This document shows positions 37,773 through 46,740 of a stretch of 64,000 nt of DNA, one piece after another. A model generated the notes under the pieces. The model was not told where the DNA came from and made no database searches. It saw nothing but the letters and a program-made list of their open reading frames with translations. The number at the start of each line of letters is the position of its first letter. Position 1 is the stretch's first letter. The stretch is from Marinobacterium stanieri (GTDB lineage Bacteria; Pseudomonadota; Gammaproteobacteria; Pseudomonadales; Balneatricaceae), in contig NZ_FTMN01000004.1 of assembly GCF_900155945.1 (NCBI RefSeq), positions 1-64,000 of the forward strand. The letters are read 5' to 3'. Made by a program: the position numbers and the translations under genes.

Positions 37773-38564
37773 TCAGTAGCCGCCGCGTGCCTTGGGCGCA
37801 TCAGAGGCGTCACCGCCGCTGGCCGTATTCAGTGCCTGCAGCGCACCGGCACGGATAAAGCTGATATCGGTACCGATAGAGGCAAAGGTGAAACCTTTCT
37901 GCATGGAATCCGCTGCCATCTCGGCGTTATAGCCGAAGATACCGCTGGCCAGACCATGGGTTTCACAGGCCTTGAGGATGTTGCCAATTGCTTCAGCAAA
38001 GGCAGGGTTGGCGAAATCACCCGGTGCCAGGCCCAGGCCGTAGCAGAGATCCATGGGGCCAACGAAGAGGCCATCCACACCTTCAACCGCTGCAATGGCA
38101 TCCAGGTTGCGCAGGCCTTCTTCGGTCTCGATCATCACCAGACAGGCCACCTGCTCGTTAGCCGTTGCCAGATAGCCAGGACCTTCCAGCATGGCATCAC
38201 GCATGGGGCCACAGGAACGGCTGCCCATTGGCGGATAACGGCAAGCCGCAACCGCACGCTCGGCATCTTCAGCGGTATTTACCATGGGTACGATTACGCC
38301 CTGCGCACCCGCATCCAGCGCCTTGCCGATCTGATCCGGCTGGTTGGCCGCCACCCGTACCAGCGGCGTGGTCGGTACACCGGTGATGGCCGGCAGCAGG
38401 CGAGTCAGATCACTGTAATCCATTAGGCCGTGCTGCAGGTCGAAGCAGATCCAGTCCACATCTATGCGCGATAGCATCTCGGCCATATGGATATCCGGCA
38501 GGTTGGACCACACGCCCAGGCTGGATTCTTTGGCGCGCCATTTTTTCAATGCGAGGTTAAGCAT
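37773..38564 (-). CDS. HpcH/HpaI-family 2-keto-3-deoxy acid aldolase
   Basis: 263 residues from the ATG at 38564; the longer frame lacks homology. Class II pyruvate aldolase with IDVDWICFDLQHG, PLVRVAANQPDQIGKALDAG, the MGSRSCGP region, and ETEEGLRNLDAIAAV carrying the metal-binding glutamate. It cleaves 2-keto-3-deoxy acids to pyruvate plus an aldehyde. Paired with the dehydratase downstream it suggests a non-phosphorylative sugar-acid route. Divergent from a Crp/Fnr gene. Confidence 0.88.
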   Translation of the reverse strand: MLNLALKKWRAKESSLGVWSNLPDIHMAEMLSRIDVDWICFDLQHGLMDYSDLTRLLPAITGVPTTPLVRVAANQPDQIGKALDAGAQGVIVPMVNTAEDAERAVAACRYPPMGSRSCGPMRDAMLEGPGYLATANEQVACLVMIETEEGLRNLDAIAAVEGVDGLFVGPMDLCYGLGLAPGDFANPAFAEAIGNILKACETHGLASGIFGYNAEMAADSMQKGFTFASIGTDISFIRAGALQALNTASGGDASDAPKARGGY

Positions 38565-38668
38565 GGGTAATGTCTCTATTTTGTTGTTATTCCCGGCAAC
38601 TGCTGGCACCCAAAACATGGGGAGCAGCCGCCTTTTGCTGTAACCTAGCCCAAGCGGGGCAAGAAAAA

Positions 38669-38684
38669 TGTCAGCTTGCTGACA
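38669..38684. promoter_or_regulatory. Perfect palindrome, candidate Crp/Fnr-type site
   Basis: TGTCAGC-TT-GCTGACA, i.e. TGTCA-N6-TGACA, lies between the divergent aldolase and Crp/Fnr genes. The N6 spacing is that of Crp-like dimers. Confidence 0.55.
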
Positions 38685-38732
38685 ATTAGCCCCGGATGCC
38701 GCGCAGCCAACTGACACAACGACGCCCGAGCC

Positions 38733-39440
38733 ATGAAAACGATCCCGAACCTGCACGACTTTATCCATATGTTGCCGGATACCATTCAGCAGGAGATTCG
38801 TGCGCTCAGCCAGGACCGAACCCTGTGCAAAGGTGAAACGCTGTACTGCAAAGGCGACCCTTCCACTGAGTTGTACCGATTAACCCGGGGTGCAATAAAG
38901 CTTTGCATCTATACCAAGGACGGCCGTGAGAATGTCGTTGGCGAAATGCTGCCCGGTGATTGCCTGGGCGAGATGGGACTGATGGATGGCTTGCCAAGGG
39001 GTACCCATGCGGTGGCGACTACCGACACCGGTGTCAGCGTGCTGAGCAAAGCCAATTTCGACCTGCTCTACCACAAGCATCCGATTATCAGTCAGCAGCT
39101 TAACGTGATGCTGTGCCGGCGCTTGCGCTACGCGTTTACGCTGACTGAAGACAACCTCGGCCTGAGACTGCATGAGCGGCTCGCTCGCGCCCTGCACCGG
39201 CTGGCCTACAGCCATGGGATTGCGGATGAGCAGGGGCAGACCGCCATCAAGATTTCACATGAAGCCCTGAGCAAAATGGTAGGGGCCTCCCGCCAGACAG
39301 TCAGCACCGAGCTCAAATCCTTTGAGCGTGAGGGCAGCATCCAGCTGCAGTACGGCCGTATTCTGATCTGCGACCTCAAAGCTTTTGGTGAGCAGTACGA
39401 AACTGCTGCCGGCATTGAGCAGGTTGCGCCGCTTTACTGA
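38733..39440 (+). CDS. Crp/Fnr-family transcriptional regulator
   Basis: 235 residues. N-terminal cyclic-nucleotide-binding-like barrel (GDPSTELYRLTRGAIKLCIY, PGDCLGEMGLMDGLPR), dimer helix, and C-terminal winged HTH (ISHEALSKMVGASRQTVSTE). No N-terminal cysteine cluster like that of Fnr: the cysteines C32 and C39 are too few and wrongly spaced. The phosphate-cassette arginine/serine of Crp is not obvious, so the ligand is unclear. Likely controls the divergent aldolase-dehydratase genes. Confidence 0.88.
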   Translation: MKTIPNLHDFIHMLPDTIQQEIRALSQDRTLCKGETLYCKGDPSTELYRLTRGAIKLCIYTKDGRENVVGEMLPGDCLGEMGLMDGLPRGTHAVATTDTGVSVLSKANFDLLYHKHPIISQQLNVMLCRRLRYAFTLTEDNLGLRLHERLARALHRLAYSHGIADEQGQTAIKISHEALSKMVGASRQTVSTELKSFEREGSIQLQYGRILICDLKAFGEQYETAAGIEQVAPLY

Positions 39441-39574
39441 ACCCGCTGCACTGAATACATCTAAGACGCCACGGGGCTGAAACGCCTTCGACACATACTG
39501 CTGCTATAAGTATTCGCTTACAGCCCGACCGTCTAACTTTCTACGGGCTGGCCGATCCGCTGTACGAGTACCCG

Positions 39575-40489
39575 ATGAAACACAACCCAAGACCCTTGCC
39601 CCCACTCAAAGCCCTGAAGTGCTTTGAAGCCGCTGCCCGTCTGCGCAGCCTCACCCGCGCTGCCGAAGAGCTGTATGTCACCCAGGGTGCCATCAGCCAG
39701 CAGGTCAAACTGCTGGAGGAATATCTCGATACGCAGCTGTTTATCCGCAAACCGCGCAAACTGGAACTGACAGATGCCGCCCGCGCCTACCTGCCGGTGC
39801 TGGTGGAAGCGTTCAACATTCTCCAGTCCGGCACCAATGAGTTGTTTGGCTCAGACCACCGTGCTTTGCTGACAGTAAAATGTGGCAGCAGCTTTCTACA
39901 GCGCTGGCTGATGCCCCGCCTCACCAGCTTCTATGAACAGCACCCGGGGATTCGCCTGCGCCTGATGTCAGCGGTCTGGCCATCGCAAGATGAAGTGGAA
40001 GAAGCGGATATCGAAATCTCCAACGGCTACGGTAACTGGAGTGGCATGCAAGTGGAGCGGATGACGCGGGAGCATCTGGTGGTCGTGGGCAGCCCCGGCT
40101 TTCTGGAGCGCTTCCCGGTCGATGAAGATGCGATGAAGATTCTGCAGGTGCCGCTCATTACTATCATCGGCGAAAAGGAAAACTGGCAGCAGTGGTTCCG
40201 CCAGCAAGGCCTGGCCAACCTGATGCCCATGCCCGTACTGGAGTGCGATACCAGTACAGCCGCCTTTGACGCCGCCTGCAACGGCATTGGCCTGCTGCTG
40301 GCCCGCAGTTTTAATCTCAAACCCCTGATTGATGAAGGCAAGCTGGTTCAAGCGCACCCGTTCACCCTCAAGGCCTCGGGCGCACACTACCTGGTATTGC
40401 CCAACAAACCGCCCTCCCCCAAGGTGATCGCCTTCCGCGACTGGCTGCAGGCGACGCTGGAGCGGGAGGAGCAGTATATTCGGCGCTGA
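39575..40489 (+). CDS. LysR-family regulator, GcvA-like
   Basis: 304 residues. The HTH region LPPLKALKCFEAAARLRSLTRAAEELYVTQGAISQQ (seen as a block at 8-43) is characteristic of GcvA-like LysR proteins. Effector domain begins LLTVKCGSSFLQRWLMPRL. It stands alone, followed by a 526-bp gene-free region. The target is not evident. Confidence 0.88.
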   Translation: MKHNPRPLPPLKALKCFEAAARLRSLTRAAEELYVTQGAISQQVKLLEEYLDTQLFIRKPRKLELTDAARAYLPVLVEAFNILQSGTNELFGSDHRALLTVKCGSSFLQRWLMPRLTSFYEQHPGIRLRLMSAVWPSQDEVEEADIEISNGYGNWSGMQVERMTREHLVVVGSPGFLERFPVDEDAMKILQVPLITIIGEKENWQQWFRQQGLANLMPMPVLECDTSTAAFDAACNGIGLLLARSFNLKPLIDEGKLVQAHPFTLKASGAHYLVLPNKPPSPKVIAFRDWLQATLEREEQYIRR

Positions 40490-41015
40490 TTTGCGTCTTT
40501 TTAGCTCGCTTTAAAAAGCTAATACCATAAAAGGGTCGGGCGTGAAGAAAACCAACAGCGCTTCTTCGACAAAAGGCTCAGTTGAATCTTCACTCTGCCC
40601 GTGGCATTGTTTGACGAAAATTTTCCGCATAGTGCAGGATGCACTACCGCATATTCAAGGACAGAAATTATGCATTCACACTTTTCGTCTTCTCCGTTCT
40701 ATAAGCCGATCCGAACCCTAAAATACATGCTTTTGGGGTATGGGCTTTCAACTATATTTTGCTAACAGCCAATTCACCTAGAAAGCACTTTTATCTGCTG
40801 TAGACGAGCTTGCGAGCTCACAACGTAAAGTAACAATACGGCCCGTGCTCTTCTACGACTGATAAGATCTATTTTTTCGACCTTCTTCCAATTATTAATC
40901 CGGTGGCAATTTAGGCCTGCTAAAAACCTCTGAAAGCCGCATGCTTGCTGGCATCTTTCCGACAGAAACCACCGCCGGGTTAATAAAGTAAGCCTCCCAC
41001 ACATAGGAGATAGCC
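40490..41015. other. Gene-poor region with an 86-bp repeat copy
   Basis: 526 bp without a supported gene. It contains repeat copy A (40565-40650), a small inverted repeat GAGCT-TGCG-AGCTC near 40806-40819, and at its end the ribosome site (TAGGAGATA) of the lipoprotein gene. The reverse-strand frame through 40774-41166 runs into the lipoprotein gene and shows no protein-like pattern. Confidence 0.6.
40565..40650 (+). repeat. 86-bp direct repeat, copy A
   Basis: Runs from TTCGACAAAAGGCTCAG to GCACTACCGC and ends with the palindrome AGTGCA-GGA-TGCACT. It matches copy B at 41666-41752 with about ten differences by hand alignment (roughly 88% identity). The pair brackets the lipoprotein gene. 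Confidence 0.88.
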
Positions 41016-41651
41016 ATGAAATTATATCGAATGACTGGCCCCGCCGTCGCTGTTGCAACCCTCTCCCTAGCAATGACCGGATGCGTGACCACTCAAGGTG
41101 ACGACACGTATGTGAACGGAAAATGTGTGACCTGCTGGGAGAATCCGCTGACTGTAGAAACACCAAGCAACCAAGGTTCAGCCACAGGTTCTACCACTTC
41201 AGCCGACGGGGTTACACTTAGCTGCCGCAAAGCAACATCCAAGTACGATCAGACCTGGCACTACCGTGATAAGCGCTGGTGTGATAACACCACTCTGCCA
41301 GGAGCTAGCTTATCAGACAGCGTGACGTACTCGGAGACAGTCGCGCTACCTGTCGATATGGCATACATCAAAGCAAAACGCTTTTTACGCTTCGCTGATC
41401 CCGACGACAACCGTGGGGGCAGTTCCCCATATGCCGCTCGCCGCTGGGATGCCATTCCCGGCAGCTTCTACAATGTCGTCGGCATGTACGGTGGCCCTAT
41501 GCGCCAGATGCTTTGGTACAGCGAATACGACCTGCAGCTGGAAAAAGTATCAAGTAGCCGTACCAAGGTTAGCCTACGCCATCGCGTCTACAGCCGCGGC
41601 ATGGACCCCTCCGAGTTTCGCAAGCAACTGATGAGTGCGATCAGGAGATAA
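41016..41651 (+). CDS. Hypothetical lipoprotein
   Basis: 211 residues. Type II signal peptide with lipobox LAMTGC (cysteine at about 23); good ribosome site TAGGAGATAGCC before the ATG. The mature part has cysteine pairs (KCVTCW, LSCRK, RWC) and a long conserved-looking block after SVTYSETVALPVDMAYIKAK, with GMYGGPMRQMLWYSEYDLQL. No family recognised. Outer-membrane or periplasmic location is likely. It lies between two 86/87-bp direct repeats. Confidence 0.75.
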   Translation: MKLYRMTGPAVAVATLSLAMTGCVTTQGDDTYVNGKCVTCWENPLTVETPSNQGSATGSTTSADGVTLSCRKATSKYDQTWHYRDKRWCDNTTLPGASLSDSVTYSETVALPVDMAYIKAKRFLRFADPDDNRGGSSPYAARRWDAIPGSFYNVVGMYGGPMRQMLWYSEYDLQLEKVSSSRTKVSLRHRVYSRGMDPSEFRKQLMSAIRR

Positions 41652-41665
41652 CCAACACTTTTTTA

Positions 41666-41752
41666 TTCGATAAAAAAGCTCGGTTGAATATTCACTCTGC
41701 CCGCGGCATTGTCTTACAACAATTTTCCGCATAGTGCAGGATGCACTACCGC
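41666..41752 (+). repeat. 87-bp direct repeat, copy B
   Basis: Second copy of the repeat at 40565-40650, with the same terminal palindrome AGTGCA-GGA-TGCACT. It begins 14 bp after the lipoprotein stop; homology to the downstream paralogue begins soon after it ends. Confidence 0.88.
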
Positions 41753-41793
41753 CGGTGTCTCAAATACCGAAGCTGCGTGAACAGCGTGTTTAG

Positions 41794-42000
41794 TATTCAC
41801 AGCTAGGTAGCGACTATGAGTTGGGATACTTGGAAGATGGTCAATACCACCGGTATGTATTCCCTGAGGAAGGCCCTGCTCAGTTTTCCTTTTTGAGTGT
41901 GGATGCATGTCCCGAAATGCTGCTTTCCTATGGGCCTGAGCAGGCTTTGCTGTTTGACGGAACCGAGTGGATTGAAGTTATCGGTCCACCGCTGGTTTGA
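41794..42000 (+). pseudogene. C-terminal remnant of a paralogue of the 42177-43226 gene
   Basis: An open stretch of 68 codons after a TAG and without a proper start. Its end, AQFSFLSVDACPEMLLSYGP then QALLFDGTEWIEVIGP, aligns with AQFSFQHVTSGHGFLLSYGP and NAVLFDGETWKALINP at the C-terminus of the next gene. It is therefore the tail of a second copy whose front is lost. Loss coincides with repeat copy B, which suggests that the repeat-lipoprotein unit replaced the front half. Confidence 0.8.
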
Positions 42001-42176
42001 GGCAAGACACATACTCTACTAGAGTCCAATATTTATTACTTTTCAGCCTTATAAAGCTACATATTTAAGCGATTTTCCAACTCCACATAAAGCTGTAGAC
42101 GATAAAGTCAGCAGTTGATGAGAAAGCGAACAGCCGCTGATGTAAGTAAGGATGGAAATGATGGAGCAAATGATTA

Positions 42177-43226
42177 ATGAACCGTTCAGATTATGATCAC
42201 CACATAAAGGGATTCAGCTTACTTAATGCATGTATTGTTAGTGAGAATTTTTTCGCTTTTACTGCACAAGAGTTGCCAAGTAATGATCCTGGTGCTTCTG
42301 ATAATGATTATGACTATCCGACAAGAGTTATTACCATAAAAAATGGAAATGTCGGCAATTTTAACTGGGATAGTGGTTTTAAGAACCCTAAACTCATTCA
42401 TACAGGTGATAATGGATATTTGATTACCAGTGAAGAAGGCCGTGCAAAGGAAACCCGCGATACACCCAAAGTATTCCCGCAATATACCTTGGATCAGGAT
42501 GAGTTTCGTGGTGGACAGTATACTGAAGTTTCTGTTTATTGTTTGCGTAATATTGCAGGCCATATCTATGCCTGTGGATCGCACCACAAACTTTTAAAGC
42601 GGATTGACAAGAAGTGCTGGGTTACCCTGACAGATGAACAGCAGCATCCCATACTGATGGAACAGATGTGGGCTCGACAGAAGGCCTATCGGGAGACAGG
42701 TGTCGATGACAGCTTGCCTACCATTGCTTTCCTCTCATTTGATGGTTTCAGCGAACAGGATATATATGCCTGTGGTGGGATGGGGGATCTCTGGCACTAC
42801 AATGGCGAGCGTTGGCTGCAGCTGAATCCTCCGGTCAATAGCATATTGAATAACCTTGTCTGTGCTGATGATGGCTATGTTTACATCACCAGTACCTGGG
42901 GGGATTTAATCAAAGGCTATTACCGTGACGGCACTGAGCATTGGGAATTGATACCCCATTCAGTCGCAACAATGAGTGTTGGCTTTGAAGATGCGACCTG
43001 GTTCAAGGGGCGTCTGTATTTGAGTAATAGCTGGGGTTTGTTCGTATTAGAAAATAATGAGGTCACAAGGGTTGACTTCAGTGGTCTTGGGCATGATGCC
43101 CAGTTCAGTTTTCAGCACGTGACCTCAGGGCATGGGTTTTTGCTTTCCTATGGGCCTAATAATGCTGTGTTGTTTGATGGTGAAACGTGGAAAGCACTGA
43201 TTAACCCCTATGATCTTGAGGATTAA
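42177..43226 (+). CDS. Unrecognised beta-propeller-like protein, AT-rich
   Basis: 349 residues, no signal peptide or membrane segment. It shows repeated short units typical of propellers: GHIYACGSHHKLLK, QDIYACGGMGDLWHYNGERW, GYVYITSTWGDLIKGYYRDG, GRLYLSNSWGLFVLENNEV, then SYGPNNAVLFDGETW. I cannot name a family. AT-rich composition, weak start context and a degraded paralogue just upstream mark an acquired, multi-copy gene. Immunity proteins of contact-toxin systems can look like this, but no toxin gene is adjacent, so the role stays open. Confidence 0.7.
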   Translation: MNRSDYDHHIKGFSLLNACIVSENFFAFTAQELPSNDPGASDNDYDYPTRVITIKNGNVGNFNWDSGFKNPKLIHTGDNGYLITSEEGRAKETRDTPKVFPQYTLDQDEFRGGQYTEVSVYCLRNIAGHIYACGSHHKLLKRIDKKCWVTLTDEQQHPILMEQMWARQKAYRETGVDDSLPTIAFLSFDGFSEQDIYACGGMGDLWHYNGERWLQLNPPVNSILNNLVCADDGYVYITSTWGDLIKGYYRDGTEHWELIPHSVATMSVGFEDATWFKGRLYLSNSWGLFVLENNEVTRVDFSGLGHDAQFSFQHVTSGHGFLLSYGPNNAVLFDGETWKALINPYDLED

Positions 43227-43338
43227 CCTGGGCACATAAAGATAAAAATTACAGAAGCTTTAGCTTCGATCAAATAGTGGTCTCTAGTGCAATATGGCTT
43301 TCACCCACAAAAATGGTACAAACCTGTCAGACTTTAAC

Positions 43339-43851
43339 ATGAACCAGTATAATAACTTACTTTCTTCAATATTAATTACAACTATCCTTTTCATAACCCC
43401 TGAACATGTTAGAGCACAAGAAAAGTCAAAAGACATTAATACTCTAGAACAAGTATTTATAGCTGAGAGCGATTTTATAAAAGCGTATCAATTTGAAGAA
43501 ACCCCTGAAGACATTCAAAAATTCATCAGATATGGTTTTAGTGAAGACAAGATAGCGAACTATGGTGAATCTTATAATAGAACCTCTTTAATCAATCCCA
43601 AATTTCCACTATTGCAGCATCAATTCACCACTTTCACAAGCAAGATATCATCATCCCTGATAAAAAAGGGAGGATTTTTTCTATCAAGTCATATCATAAT
43701 TTATGATAGAGAAAACGGAAATGGCTGCATATATAATGTTAATAATGGATTTGAATTTTATGACTTATTCCAGGAGCTAATCAGGCAAAAAGAAGTTTTT
43801 ATATCAAATGGTACTATCATCAAAGATTGCACATTTATAAGACCGGAATAA
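43339..43851 (+). CDS. Hypothetical exported protein, AT-rich
   Basis: 170 residues from the ATG at 43339; an upstream ATG at 43294 would add 15 residues before the signal peptide (SSILITTILFITPEHVRAQ), so I prefer the later one. Mature part is mixed alpha/beta with FLSSHIIIYDRENGNGCIYN. No family recognised. Composition matches the preceding AT-rich gene and differs from the flanks, so it belongs to the same acquired patch. Confidence 0.6.
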   Translation: MNQYNNLLSSILITTILFITPEHVRAQEKSKDINTLEQVFIAESDFIKAYQFEETPEDIQKFIRYGFSEDKIANYGESYNRTSLINPKFPLLQHQFTTFTSKISSSLIKKGGFFLSSHIIIYDRENGNGCIYNVNNGFEFYDLFQELIRQKEVFISNGTIIKDCTFIRPE

Positions 43852-43931
43852 AAAGGCGGAGAATATTTCTGATGTTCACCAATTTAACATGATGTATATT
43901 ACCGCCTGCTGTTTTAAACGATTAATTTTTA

Positions 43932-44591
43932 TTACTTAACACATTCCCAGTTAACTATTGCCCAACCACGCTGTTTACATACCTCGGCCAGACGTGGATC
44001 TGGGCTGACACCAACAGGATTATCGACCTGCTCCAGCAGCGGCAGGTCGTTCTGGGAATCGGAGTAGAACCAGCTGCCTTCGGTGTTTTCGCCCTGCTGC
44101 TCCAGCCAGCGATTCAGGTGCAACACCTTTCCTTCTTGATAGCAGATAGGCCCGTCAGCCCGACCGGTAATACGTTCTTTTTCCAGCTCAATGCGGACGC
44201 CAATGGCATCGTCGATACCCAGGTGGGCCGCAATCGGCTCGACCAGAAAATCGATCGAAGCCGAGATCACCAGACAACGGTCACCGCGCGCCTTGTGACG
44301 ACGGATACTTTCCACGGCGGATGGCCGGATACGTGGCTGCACGTACTCGTTGATAAACCGATCCATTTCACGCGTGGCCTCGGTCAGGGTCTGACCCAAG
44401 TGTGGGCGCAGCTGCAGCGCCAGGTAATCATGCATATCGAGCTGGCCCTGATGGTAGAGGCGGTCCAGTTCCCTGGCATCGTCCATGATCACAGGGTCGG
44501 TCAGGCCAAGGTCGATCAAGAACTGCAACCAGAGCAGTGAGCAGTCAGCATTGATCAGAGTTTCATCAAGGTCATAGATTGCCAAAGGCAT
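43932..44591 (-). CDS. HAD-family (IB) phosphatase
   Basis: 219 residues from the ATG at 44591 (AAGGAAA upstream). Motif I DLDETL near the N-terminus, motif II CLVISAS, and motif III plus IV in KVLHLNRWL and YSDSQNDLPLL place it in the SerB-like IB group. It hydrolyses a small phosphate ester. It is 88 bp after the ABC ATPase gene on the same strand, at the end of an operon that also encodes a phosphodiesterase-like enzyme, hinting at organophosphate use. Substrate unknown. Confidence 0.85.
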   Translation of the reverse strand: MPLAIYDLDETLINADCSLLWLQFLIDLGLTDPVIMDDARELDRLYHQGQLDMHDYLALQLRPHLGQTLTEATREMDRFINEYVQPRIRPSAVESIRRHKARGDRCLVISASIDFLVEPIAAHLGIDDAIGVRIELEKERITGRADGPICYQEGKVLHLNRWLEQQGENTEGSWFYSDSQNDLPLLEQVDNPVGVSPDPRLAEVCKQRGWAIVNWECVK

Positions 44592-44679
44592 GGAGGTTTC
44601 CTTTACGTTTACAGGGGGCTTTGAATAGCGGGTTTGGCCCGGCAGCTGAGCTGGCCGGGCTTGTTCGGACAGTGAGGGA

Positions 44680-46740
44680 TCAGGCATTAACGGCCTTGAT
44701 CAGCTGCGGCCGGTCAATCAATGTGGCCAGCGCATCCAGCTCCAGATGGCAGCGAATGCGGTTACCCTGATGGGCCTGCCAGGGCGGTAGCTGCTCCTTG
44801 CAGCGGGGTTCCGCCAATGGACAACGACGCTGGTAGGCGCAGCCGCGCGCAGGCGGATGCTGTTCGGGGCTGTCATCACCCGCAATAACGGGCTGATGAT
44901 CGGGGTCCGGTTCCAGCACCGCATTCATCAGCGTCCGCGTATAAGGGTGGTGATGACCGGTGAACACTTCACTCACCGGCCCAACCTGACAAAGCCGGCC
45001 TTGATAAAGCACCGCCACCTGATCAGCAATCGCCTTAACCACTGCCAGATCATGGGCGATGAACAGATAGGTCACGCCGCGCTGTTGCTGCAGCTCCTTG
45101 AGCAGTTTCAGTACAGCCGCCTGTACCGAGACATCCAGGGCCGAGGTCACCTCGTCGCAGAGAATCAGGTCTGGTTCGCCGGCGAAACAACGGGCAATTG
45201 CCACGCGCTGCTTTTCACCACCCGAGAGCTGGCCCGGCATGCGATCCAGGTAATGTGGTGCCAGGCGGACCAGCGACAACAGCTCAGCGGCCTTGTCGCG
45301 ACAGGCATCATGGTTGAGACCGAAGTAGAGGCGAAGTGGCTGCTGCAGAATCTCGAACACCGTATGGCGCGGGTTCAAGGATGCGTCCGGGTTCTGGAAA
45401 ATCATTTGCACCCGGCGTGTCAGCGCCTTGCTACGCTGCTCAACTGGTTGGTTCAGGTCATCCTGCTTGAGCCGGATCTGGCCACTTCGGGCCGGAAGAA
45501 TGCCGCTGATGGCGCGCATAATAGTGGATTTCCCGCTGCCGGACTCACCCACCAGCGCCAGCGTTTCACCCCTGTTCAGCTGCAAGTCGACACCATCAAC
45601 CGTGGCTACCGGTGCCGGTCGCTGCAGCCAGGCGTCAATCAACCCCGGACGGTGGTAACTGATCTGCACCTGCTCCAGCAGCAACAGGGGTTCATCCGTG
45701 CTCTGTACCGGCAATGACACCACATTAGACGCAGCCTCAGTCTGCTCAAGATGCCCCGACAGATGACAACGAACCTGATGGCCAGCAAGCGCCATCATGG
45801 GTGCATTCTGCTCACTGCAAATCGGCTGGGCATGAGAGCAGCGGCTGGCAAAGGCGCAGCCCTGAGTAATCGAACCCACTTTGGGCGGGTAGCCCGGCAG
45901 TGACGGCGGCAGGCCCTCGGCATCAAGACGTGGGATGGCATTAAGAAGCGCACGAGTGTAAGGGTGCGCGGGTTCAAGCAGGACATCACGGCTGCTGCCA
46001 AGCTCGATCACCTCACCGGCGTACATCACCGCGATACGATCGCTGATGCGGGCAACAGCGCCGAGATCGTGACTGACGAACACCATCGCCATGCCCAGCT
46101 CCTGACGCAGGGTGCGCAACAGCTCCAGAATATGCGCCTGGGTCGTCACGTCCAAGCCAGTGGTGGGCTCATCCAGAATCAGCAGCTCAGGCTCACCCGC
46201 CAGTGCCATGGCCACGGCCACGCGCTGCTGCTGGCCACCCGAGAGCTGGTGCGGGTAGCGCTCCAGCATGGCCTCGGGCGCGGGCAGTCGCACCTGCTGC
46301 AGCAGCTCGATGGCATGCTGGCGCCACTGGCTACTAGGCAACCCGGAATGCAGTTTCAGTGCCTCATAGAGCTGGGCATCAATCTTCAGCGTCGGTGTCA
46401 ACGACTGACCGGCGTTCTGTGGAATCAAACCGATGCGGCCGCCGCGCAGCGACTGCAGTGACTGCGGCTTGAGTGCAAAGAGGTCCTGACCATGGAAACG
46501 GATAGCGCCATTCTGTACCTGAGAGCCGGAACGCAGGAATGCCATCATGGCCAGCGCCAGGGTACTTTTGCCACAGCCGGACTCACCGACGAGCCCCAGC
46601 GCCTCGCCGGGCGCGACCTGCAGGCTGACATTGCGCAGCACGCTGACAAGCCGCCCTTCTGCGTTGGTGTATCCGAGAGTGAAGTTATCTACTTCAATCA
46701 TGGGTGTCATTTTCATGTTCATGGTCTGGGGTTCACTCAT
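44680..46740 (-). CDS. Peptide-type ABC transporter, fused double ATPase
   Basis: 686 residues with two complete ABC domains in one chain. First: [42 protein letters not shown]. Second: [41 protein letters not shown]. Each domain ends in the cysteine motif of oligopeptide ATPases ([15 protein letters not shown] and [15 protein letters not shown]), which can hold an iron-sulfur cluster. It corresponds to DppD plus DppF. The start overlaps the permease stop by 4 bp. Confidence 0.94.
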   Translation of the reverse strand: MSEPQTMNMKMTPMIEVDNFTLGYTNAEGRLVSVLRNVSLQVAPGEALGLVGESGCGKSTLALAMMAFLRSGSQVQNGAIRFHGQDLFALKPQSLQSLRGGRIGLIPQNAGQSLTPTLKIDAQLYEALKLHSGLPSSQWRQHAIELLQQVRLPAPEAMLERYPHQLSGGQQQRVAVAMALAGEPELLILDEPTTGLDVTTQAHILELLRTLRQELGMAMVFVSHDLGAVARISDRIAVMYAGEVIELGSSRDVLLEPAHPYTRALLNAIPRLDAEGLPPSLPGYPPKVGSITQGCAFASRCSHAQPICSEQNAPMMALAGHQVRCHLSGHLEQTEAASNVVSLPVQSTDEPLLLLEQVQISYHRPGLIDAWLQRPAPVATVDGVDLQLNRGETLALVGESGSGKSTIMRAISGILPARSGQIRLKQDDLNQPVEQRSKALTRRVQMIFQNPDASLNPRHTVFEILQQPLRLYFGLNHDACRDKAAELLSLVRLAPHYLDRMPGQLSGGEKQRVAIARCFAGEPDLILCDEVTSALDVSVQAAVLKLLKELQQQRGVTYLFIAHDLAVVKAIADQVAVLYQGRLCQVGPVSEVFTGHHHPYTRTLMNAVLEPDPDHQPVIAGDDSPEQHPPARGCAYQRRCPLAEPRCKEQLPPWQAHQGNRIRCHLELDALATLIDRPQLIKAVNA

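Noticed and set aside
38565-38768. 68-codon upstream extension of the HpaI-type aldolase
   Set aside because: Overlaps the divergent Crp/Fnr gene and adds no family sequence before MLNLALKKW.
40774-41166. Reverse frame of 130 codons before and inside the lipoprotein gene
   Set aside because: Overlaps a gene with a clear lipobox and ribosome site; translation not protein-like.
41803-42012. Reverse frames over the paralogue remnant
   Set aside because: The forward frame matches the neighbouring intact gene, so the reverse frames are shadows.
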